Assembly: GCF_015706575.1 (NCBI RefSeq)
Contig: NW_024037064.1
Location: 13,741,606 to 13,805,605 of the forward strand
Direction of reading: 5' to 3'
Length of the DNA: 64,000 bases
Origin: Patiria miniata
Taxonomy: Eukaryota; Echinodermata; Asteroidea; Valvatida; Asterinidae
Each line of letters opens with the position of its first letter. Positions within the stretch are counted from its first letter, which is position 1. Shown here piece after piece: positions 55,600-64,000 of the stretch. Both the position numbers and the translations under genes were made by a program. The notes under the pieces were generated by a model, which did no database searches, had not been told where the DNA came from, and saw only the letters and a list, made by a program, of their open reading frames with translations.

Positions 55600-58475
55600 C
55601 GAGCAGTATTGTCCAGAGATTGAGGTCCACAAATCAGAGTATATGTAGGGATTTTTTTTTTTTAAGCATGAAGCCCTCACAGTTTGGGGTCAAGGGTCTG
55701 ATCAAAATCCACCAACATTTTGGATTGTAGATCCTCTGCAGTATAATCTGAGCCAAACTTTTTGATCACTAGTTTGGCCTCTTTTTGAGATTTGTTTTGC
55801 CTTCTTTTAATTAACCCCAACCTTACCGCATACTACAAAATGCTACTAGTAGTAATTTTCGGTGTTACTAATTATTATTATGTAGTACTCGGTACCTTAG
55901 CCCAAAGTAAGGTCTGGGACGTTAAGATTCAATTGTTTATGTACCAGTAATTTTAATACAGAAGTTAACAGTAAACAAATTAAAGTGGACTTTGTAAAAC
56001 TTAAGGGACACTACTTATTTTAATTGCTTCTCTTTTGAACAGTATAACTTACCGTATTTTCTTGGAAATTATTGAAATTTGCATCAGAAATATTTCTCTT
56101 GGTTTCGCAACTAAAGTATAACTTGAACCTATTTTTACATCAACAAAGCAACATATCTAGAGCATGTAGTGCCTTGAGGCCTTTTCTCACTAGAAATTTC
56201 CCCTCAAAATCGGAAACGCCCTTGACGACGTATTTAAAGTCGCCATCTTCTTCATTTTACAATTGGATGTGTAGGCCCTATGCGAAGACATTTTATCATT
56301 TGAATAAATGATCAAATGCTTTATTATCAGAATTTCTCAGTTGGTGTTTTTTACTTACGCATGTGTGACAAAATGCTTAGGAAATTGCCACATAAGCACA
56401 CTTGTATATCACACATCAAATTAATTAACTGCTGTGTACATCCCATTCACAATAAGAAATCAGCTGTGTTACATACATGTACGATTTACTAATTATCTTT
56501 GCTATCGAAGTCCCACATTAGAATTCCACTATTTGGAAACACACTGTGCAGGCATGCATGCATGCATGCATGCATGCATATATCTGTGTAAAAATTTACT
56601 GCACAAAATGCCATTGCAAACCTTGTGGCAACACAGGATAGTGAGCTATCTTGAGCAGCCAATCAGCTGCTGAGTTGGCAAACTTTTTCATGAATATACA
56701 TTTCTACTTGTAGGCTGTGTGTGTGCGTGTGTGTGTGTGTTAAGCTTTGAGTGAAGTTCCACTTATAAAAGGACATTGCACTTTGTGACACAGAAAACCA
56801 TTGTATCTTTAGCTGTGTGTTTTTGCCTCACTGAAAGATCACTTTCTTTTCCCACCAAAGTCAACCAGTAGTATAAGAAGTTGCCCCATTGGCTGAAAGT
56901 TTGATGTAACATGAGTTCTCATTGGTCTAATCCTTCTGTTTCTATTGGCTGACACAGTATGCATAAATTAACACAGGATCCTGTTTACAATCCTGTGTTT
57001 TTCACAAAAAGTAAAATGGCATTTTAAGTAGGAAATCCTAAACCAAATGTAAACATACATGCATGGAAAGAAAGCTGTTAAAAAGTACTTTACAAACATG
57101 AGAAAAGTTTTCCACTTGAGAAGCTGATACTGTGCAGAATCTTTTATTTTCCATCCCATTTGTAATGGCATTTGTTCAAGTCAACATATTTACCCATCCT
57201 CACACTCTGTCCTTTACAGAAAATTGCTACAAATGTATTGATCTTTCAGTGAGGCAAAAACACACAGCTAAAGATACAATGGTTTTCTGTGTCACAAAGT
57301 GCAATGTCCTTTTATAAGTGGAACTTCACTCAAAGCTTAACACACACACACACACACACAGCCTACAAGTAGAAATGTATATTCATGAAAAAGTTTGCCA
57401 ACTCAGCAGCTGATTGGCTGCTCAAGATAGCTCACTATCCTGTGTTGCCACAAGGTTTGCAATGGCATTTTGTGCAGTAAATTTTTACACAGATATATGC
57501 ATGCATGCATGCATGCATGCATGCCTGCACAGTGTGTTTCCAAATAGTAGAATTCTAATGTGGGACTTCGATAGCAAAGATAATTAGTAAATCGTACATG
57601 TATGTAACACAGCTGATTTCTTATTGTGAATGGGATGTACACAGCAGTTAATTAATTTGATGTGTGATATACAAGTGTGCTTATGTGGCAATTTCCTAAG
57701 CATTTTGTCACACATGCGTAAGTAAATAACACCAACTGAGAAATTCTGATAATAAAGCATTTGATCTTTTATTCAAATGATAAAATGTCTTAGCATAGGG
57801 CCTACACATCCAATTGTAAAATGAAGAAGATGGCGACTTTAAATTCGTCGTCAAGGGCGTTTCCGATTTTGAGGGGAAATTTCTAGTGAGAAAAGGCCTC
57901 AAGGCACTACATGTTATAGATATGTTGCTTTGTTGATGTAAAAATAGGTTCAAGTTATACTTTAGTTGCGAAACCAAGAGAAATATTTCTGATGCAAATT
58001 TCAATAATTTCCAAGAAAATACGGTAAGTTATACTGTTCAAAAGAGAAGCAATTAAAATAAGTAGTGTCCCTTAAGTTTTACAAAGTCCACTTTAATTTG
58101 TTTACTGTTAACTTCTGTATTAAAATTACTGGTACATAAACAATTGAATCTTAACGTCCCAGACCTTACTTTGGGCTAAGGTACCGAGTACTACATAATA
58201 ATAATTAGTAACACCGAAAATTACTACTAGTAGCATTTTGTAGTATGCGGTAAGGTTGGGGTTAATTAAAAGAAGGCAAAACAAATCTCAAAAAGAGGCC
58301 AAAACTAGTGATCAAAAAGTTTGGCTCAGATTATACTGCAGAGGATCTACAATCCAAAATGTTGGTGGATTTTGATCAGACCCTTGACCCCAAACTGTGA
58401 GGGCTTCATGCTTAAAAAAAAAATCCCTACATATACTCTGATTTGTGGACCTCAATCTCTGGACAATACTGCTCG
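55600..58475. mobile_element. 2.9-kb hairpin (foldback-like) element
   Basis: Arms at 55600-56841 and 57239-58475 (about 1.24 kb each) are near-identical inverted copies with a 397-bp spacer. Outer ends are cgagcagtattgtccagaga; inner ends are cactgaaagatca. Both arms carry mirrored microsatellites, (GCAT)n near 56552/57500 and (GT)n/(CA)n near 56720/57345, and mirrored short ORFs without motifs. The right end borders the 93-bp array directly. No target duplication was recognised. Confidence 0.85.
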
Positions 58476-60340
58476 ATGTCCAGTCAGCAGACCATTTGCC
58501 TTTAAATTCCTGTCTTGGTCAGCCAAAGCAATCATACATAGTTGCTGGTCCTCATTTTTTCAAAATAATGAGGACCAACAACTATATGTGATTGCTGTGG
58601 CTGACCAAGTGAGGATTAGAAGGCATCTTGTCTGCTGACTGGACATCTTTCTCAAGACATTAAGGACCAGCAACTTTGTGTAACAACCTAATAACCAATT
58701 CAATCCGTAATTGGTCATCACTTCTTCAGAAAATAAAGAATGGAAATTTAAAGCCTTAATTTTCAGGCAGGAAGAAAAAAATTGCAAGGAATATTTTCTT
58801 AAAAAAGTTATGACAAGAATTAGGGCCACCAACTATATATGATTGCTGTGGCTCATCAAGAGAGATATTGGAAGGCGTATGGTCAGCTGACTGGACATCT
58901 TACTCAAGACAATGAGGAACAGCAACTATGTGTGATTGCTGTGGCTGACCAAGAGAGAAATTTAAAGGCATATGGTCTGCTGACTGGATATCTTTCTCAA
59001 GACAATGAGGACCAGCAACTATGTATGATTGCTTTGGCTGACCAAGACAGGGATTTTAAGGCAAATGGTCTGCTGACTGGACATCTTTCTCAAGACATTA
59101 AGGACCAGCAACTTTGTGTGATTGCTGTGGCTGACCAAGAGAGAAATTTAAAGGCATATGGTCTGCTGACTGGACATCTTTCTCAAGACAATAAGGACCA
59201 GCAACTCTGTGTGATTGCTGTGGCTCATCACAAGAGGTTTTTAAAGGCGTTTGGTCTGTTGGCTGCACATCGTTCTCAAGATATTGAGGGCCACCAACTA
59301 TGTGTGATTGCAGTGGCTGAGCAAGAGAGGAATTGGAAGGCATATGGTCTGCTTACTGGGCATTTTCTCAGGATAATGAGGACCAGCAACTATATGTGAT
59401 TGCTGTGGCTGACCAAGAGAGGAATTGGAAGGCATCTTCTCTGCTGACTGGATATCTTTATCAAGACAATGAGGACCAGCAACTATGAGTGATTGCTATG
59501 GCTGTCAGGCGAGCCCTCAGATTAGAATCCCTCCCCGGACCGTTCGGGGTTGAGCCCGCCCAGTATGTTGAAGGGATTGGGACCTTGCATGGAACCGATC
59601 GGCCTGGATTAACTCCACCATGCTTCTGCACCATGGCTCTGGCTCATCACAAAGGAACCAATTTGCGACGCGCTAATCCCCCAGTAGGCAACAATGACTG
59701 TGATGAGCTTCATAGAAGTTGCCGCTGGTAATCCCAGTAGGCCGAATAATCCTCCAACAATGGCCAGACTTCAATTTATGTTGCCTATTGTGAAACCCTG
59801 AGTCACCAGTTTGGACCGATTGGGGCGTCACGCTTCAGTGACCGGGTGGCTTCTGGCTTCGTACCGATTGGGGTGAAAGAAATTAGCATACCGGACCCGG
59901 TACCCGAACGGTCTGTTATCTGATGGCTCGCCTGACCAAGAGAGGAATCGGAAGGCATATGGTCTGTAGACTGGACATCTTTCTCAAGACAATGAGGACC
60001 AGCAACTATGTGTGATTACTGTAGCTGACCAAGACAGGAATTGAGGGCATATCCTCTGCTGACTGGATATCTTTATCGAGACAATGAGGACCAGCACTAA
60101 CTATGTGTGATTGGTGGGGCTGACTAAGAAAGGAATTAGAAGGAGTATGGTCTGCTGACTGGACATCTTTCTCAAGACAAACAGGACCAGCAACTATGTG
60201 TGATTGGTGTGGCTGACCAAGAGAGGAATTGGAAGGCACATGGTCTGCTGAATGACATCTTTATCAAGACAATGAGGACCAGAAACTATGTGTGATTTCT
60301 GTGGCTGACCAAGAGAGGAACTTGAAGGCATATGGTCGTA
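58476..60340. repeat. 93-bp tandem array, block A
   Basis: The unit reads tgtgtgattgctgtggctga, ccaagagaggaattt..., ctgctgactggacatctttc, tcaagacaatgaggaccagc. Unit length 93 bp (31 codons) leaves frames open: 58839-59399 has six in-frame copies of a 31-residue repeat around VIAVADQERN and GLLTGHLSQD. The complementary strand is open too, so coding is doubtful. The first unit (58476-58557) is inverted relative to the rest. A spacer-like segment lies at about 58680-58830, and a DNA transposon interrupts at 59506-59934. Confidence 0.85.
59506..59934. mobile_element. 429-bp non-autonomous DNA transposon in the array
   Basis: Inverted ends: caggcgagccctcaga at the left and tctgatggctcgcctg at the right, with one mismatch; accgttcggg is also mirrored further in. 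The surrounding repeat unit (gctgtggctg|accaag) continues on either side, so the insertion point is exact. No coding sequence. The superfamily is not assigned because no clear target duplication remains. Confidence 0.7.
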
Positions 60341-61180
60341 TATTCTTATCTAAAACCAAAAGAAAAAAAACAACAAAAGAGTTGTTTTTCTTTATAAACA
60401 TTTAAACATCGAACTAAAATAACCAATGCAATCCATTATTCGTCATCACATTTTCAGAAAATGAGGAATGGACAGTTCAAACCTCTATTTCCAGGTAGGA
60501 ATTAACAAATATAGTACATGTATAATGGATTTTTTTTGTTAAAAGTTAAAGCTCCCTCAATTATGATGTAGTGAAAACGTGATTAAGCCTACCACAAACT
60601 AAAAGATTGGATTGACATTCGTGTATCTCAAATAAGAACACAATGACATCATCCAGATGTTACATATATTATCGTCTAAAAGAGGTGTTTCAATTAATGT
60701 CGAAACAAAAATCATTCAATCATATCCCTCATCAATTCCTCAAATAATACAGAATGGAAATTTTCTGCTTCTTTTTGCAGGTAGGAATGAAAGAACAATT
60801 AAAATTACAGTTGTTTTCTTTGAAATTTAAAGCTGCCTTAATTGTTTCAAACTATGACGTATTGGAAAAACGTCATTGTGCAACACATTTTGTAAGCCTA
60901 CCACAAACTGAATAATGCAAAAATACATTTGTGTATATCATATAACAACATGATGACATCATCCTCATGTCACGCACATTCTCATCAAATACACAAAAAA
61001 AACACCAAAAAGTTGTATTGAGAAACATCTAACAACCAATTCAATCCATTATTGGTCATCACTTCTTCAGAAAATAAAGAATGGAAAGTTAAAGCCTTTA
61101 TTTTCAGGCAGGAATTAAAAAATTGTAAAGAATATTTTCTTAAAAAGTTAAGACAAGAATTAGGGCCACCAACTATTATT
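60341..61180. repeat. Array spacer, first copy
   Basis: Begins tatattcttatctaaaacca. It is repeated at 61703-62245 with small changes (for example aatccattattcgtcatcac, ttccaggtaggaattaacaa, aacaaaaatcattcaatc). The right part (about 61021-61175) is also similar to 58684-58835. AT-rich, non-coding. Confidence 0.8.
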
Positions 61181-61702
61181 TTTGCTGTGGCTCATCAAGT
61201 GAGGAATTGGAAGGCGTATAGTTCAGCTGACTGGACATCTTACTCAAGACAATGAGGACCAGCACTAGTACTATGTATAATTGCTGTGGCTCAGCAAGAG
61301 AGGAATTGGAAGGCGTATGGTCAGCTGACTGGACATCTTACTCAAGACAATGAGGACCAGCACTTGTACAATGTGTGATTGGTGTGGCTCAGCAAGAGAG
61401 GAATTGGAAGGCATCTTGTCTGCTGACTGCACATCTTTCTCAAGACAATGAGGAACAGCAACTATGTGTGTTTGCTGTGGCTGACCAAGTGAGGAATTTA
61501 AAGGCATATGGTCTGCTGACTGGACATCTTTCTCAAGACAATGAGGACCAGCAACTTTGGGTGATTGTTGTGGCTCATCACCAGAGGACTTCAAAAGAAT
61601 TTGGTCTGCTGGTTGCACATCTTTCTCAAAAGATTGAGGGCCACCAAATATGTGTGATTGCTGTGGCTGACCAAGAGAGGAAATTGAAGGCATATGGTCG
61701 TA
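61181..61702. repeat. 93-bp tandem array, block B
   Basis: About five and a half copies of the same 93-bp unit as block A, open on both strands (119- and 140-codon ORFs). Confidence 0.85.
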
Positions 61703-62245
61703 TATTCTTATCTAAAACCAAAAGAAAAAAATAACAAAAGAGTTGTTTATATAAACATTGAAACATCTAACTAAAATAACCAATGTAATCCATTATTCGT
61801 CATCACATTTTCAGAAAATTAGGAATGGGCAGTTCAAACCTCTATTTCCAGGTAGGAATTAACAAATATAGTACATGTATAAAGGATTTTTTTTGTTAAC
61901 AGTTAAAGTTCCCTCAACTATAATGTTGTGAAAACGAGATTAAGCCTACCACAAACTAAAAGATTGGATTGACATTCGTGTATCTCAAATAAGAACACAA
62001 TGACATCATCCAGATGTTACATATATTATCGTCTAAAAGAGGTGTTTCAATTAATGTCGAAACAAAAATCATTCAATCTTATATCCCTCATCAATTCCTC
62101 AAATAATACAGGATGGAAATTTTCTGCTTCTTTTTGCAGGTAGGAATGAAAGAACAATTTCAATTACAGTTATTTTCTTTGAAAGTTAGAGCTGCCTTAA
62201 TTGTTTCAAACTGTGACGTGTTATTTTGTTAGCCTACCACAAACT
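61703..62245. repeat. Array spacer, second copy
   Basis: Near-duplicate of about 60341-60930. With block B it forms a higher-order repeat of array plus spacer, about 1.37 kb. Confidence 0.8.
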
Positions 62246-62256
62246 GAATAATGCAT

Positions 62257-62857
62257 TCTTATACTCAGACTCAATGACGAAAAACACAGGGATTACACAC
62301 AGGTATGAATTTATGCCACAGTCATGTGAAACTTTTTAAATTCATTTCATTTCCAATTCTTCCATTTTCAAAACTGAGCCGGATACCGATGATTGGGCAA
62401 ACCGGTCACACATGGGGCGTACACACTCCCATGATTTTGAACACTACTGAGTGATCAAAATACAACCACTGGCACCACAGAGTGCACAGACCCAAGACTT
62501 AGCTGGGTACAGAGCCGAAGCTACAAAATACAACCACTGGCACCACAGAGTGCACAGACCCAAGACTTAGCTGGGTACAGAGCCGAAGCTACAAGGTACA
62601 TGCATGTACATGTGTACATGTAAACCAAAACAAGTGGTTATAGGCCATATCTATGTCCATCATTTAGACGTAAACATTAAAAAGTTGCATATCCACTGAT
62701 GTAAAATTCAGTCAGAAATATAGCCCCATGAGACTCGCGAGCGCTATTGCAACTGTACACTAATTAGAACATCAACAAGAATTACAAGTGATCAAATGTC
62801 TCTTAACAATGAGGAAGGGGGAAATGGCCGCCTGAACCCGTCAAAAACTTGCCAATC
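62257..62857. repeat. Segmental duplicate, copy 1
   Basis: From tactcagactcaatgacg to cccgtcaaaaacttgcc, matching 63340-63985 closely. Inside, a 67-bp unit (acaaccactggcaccacaga ... gagccgaagct) is tandemly doubled at about 62461-62593. Confidence 0.85.
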
Positions 62858-63339
62858 CTTTGCAATTATTTAAATATTTAAGGAGCAAATAATACAAGGC
62901 GGGGTTAGGGGCATGGTGGAGGGGAAAACTGAATGTGCACAAAATAAAATGTGCTCCTGCTGTCTCAGTGACTTTGACAGAAGTGAGCACAGCCCAACTC
63001 ACAGCCCAACTCAGTCCACCACTTCACCAAGCAACATAAGACAAAACAAACTTTTTCATTGGTTCAAAGTTGGTCTTTACATTTGCATATGCAAGTCTCT
63101 CACTGGTATACCTTTTTATTACCAAATATGGTAATGAAGTGCAGCTGTGCAAGGCTGTAGAACTGAGTGGGGTGATCCAGCTAATTAGGTCAAAGACTTG
63201 GCAGCATGCCAGATTGCTGGCTTGTATTTTTGTATGTATATAATGAAACTAGGGCTAAGTGCAAATGAATTCATACACATACAAATAAGAACTCGCTGTG
63301 TATAAAGCATTTTATCATACACTGTTGATAAAATGAATT
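62858..63339. other. Unique sequence between duplicates
   Basis: No coding motifs. Contains a small direct repeat (cagcccaactcacagcccaactca near 62990). Confidence 0.4.
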
Positions 63340-63985
63340 ATACTCAGACTCAATGACAAAAACACAGGGATTACTCACAGGTATGAATTTATGCCACAGT
63401 CATGTGAAACTTTTTTAATTCATTTCATTTCCAATTCTTCCATATTCAAAACTGAGCCGGATACCGATGATTGGGCAATCCGGTCACACATGGGGCGTAC
63501 ACACTCCCATGATTTTGAACACTACTGAGTGATCAAAATACAACCACTGGCACCACAGAGTGCACAGACCCAAGACTTAGCTGGGTACAGAGCCGAAGCT
63601 ACAAAATACAACCACTGGCACCACAGAGTGCACAGACCCAAGACTTAGCTAGGTACAGAGCCGAAGCTACAAGGTACAAAACACAGACCCAAGACTTTAG
63701 ATGGGTACAGAGCCGAAGCTGCAAGGTACATGCATGTACATGTGTACATGTAAACCAAAACAAGTGGTTATAGGCCATATCTATGTCCATCATTAAGACG
63801 TAAACATTAAAAAGTTGCATATCCACTGATGTAAAATTCAGTCAGAAATATAGCCCCATGAGACTCGCGAGCGCTATTGCAACTGTACACTATTTAGAAC
63901 ATCAACAAGAATTATATGTGATCAAATGTCTCTTAACAATGATAAAGGGGGAAATGGCTGCCTGAACCCGTCAAAAACTTGCCAA
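63340..63985. repeat. Segmental duplicate, copy 2
   Basis: Second copy of 62257-62857, offset about 1.08 kb. The internal 67-bp unit is present two full times plus a shortened third unit (about 63537-63727). Confidence 0.85.
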
Positions 63986-64000
63986 ACGCGAATAGAACTG

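Overview
This is a 64 kb window of animal nuclear DNA. Genes have spliced exons with canonical GT/AG junctions and AATAAA signals, and most of the recognisable coding sequence belongs to transposable elements. The element set (Harbinger, BEL/Pao, CR1/L2-type LINE, ISL2EU with THAP and YqaJ, Polinton DNA polymerase, tRNA-headed SINE, many MITEs, long hairpins), together with frequent aggcctaggcc and acatgtacatgt motifs, suggests a marine invertebrate, perhaps an echinoderm or hemichordate. That placement is an impression, not a demonstration.

Layout. 1-1.3 kb: the last two exons and 3' UTR of an unidentified + strand gene. 1.5-5.9 kb: a decayed Polinton-type DNA polymerase B on the minus strand, bracketed by MITEs. 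6.2-8.9 kb: no gene seen. 8,863-27,996: one very large PIF/Harbinger transposon with perfect 41-bp terminal inverted repeats. It carries a transposase on + and a four-exon Myb/SANT-like gene on -. Intron 1 of the Myb gene is invaded by an 11.7-kb BEL/Pao retrotransposon (5-bp target duplication atagc on both sides), and the 5' LTR of that BEL is itself invaded by a 3.9-kb LINE with an uninterrupted 1,196-codon ORF. This is a readable three-level nest.

30.2-32.9 kb: a multi-exon gene rich in Cys and His that I cannot name, broken by a SINE, frameshifts and a stop, with a TTAA-flanked MITE in an intron. 33-39 kb: non-coding, with several MITEs and diverged repeats. 39.2-43.2 kb: an ISL2EU-like transposon (four-exon THAP + DDE transposase) with a YqaJ-type exonuclease on the opposite strand inside the third intron. 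44.1-50.85 kb: remains of a second Harbinger element (Myb-like gene tail on +, decayed transposase on -, a right terminus) interrupted by a 2.7-kb near-perfect hairpin element.

50.85-52.15 kb: a 69-bp tandem array. 53.1 kb: a fragment of a SET-domain methyltransferase gene. 55.6-58.5 kb: a second 2.9-kb hairpin element. 58.5-62.2 kb: a 93-bp tandem array with a duplicated spacer, itself hit by a small DNA transposon. 62.3-64 kb: a roughly 600-bp segment present twice. There are no operons; the working units are the transposons, each pairing a transposase with an accessory protein (Myb-like for Harbinger, YqaJ for ISL2EU).
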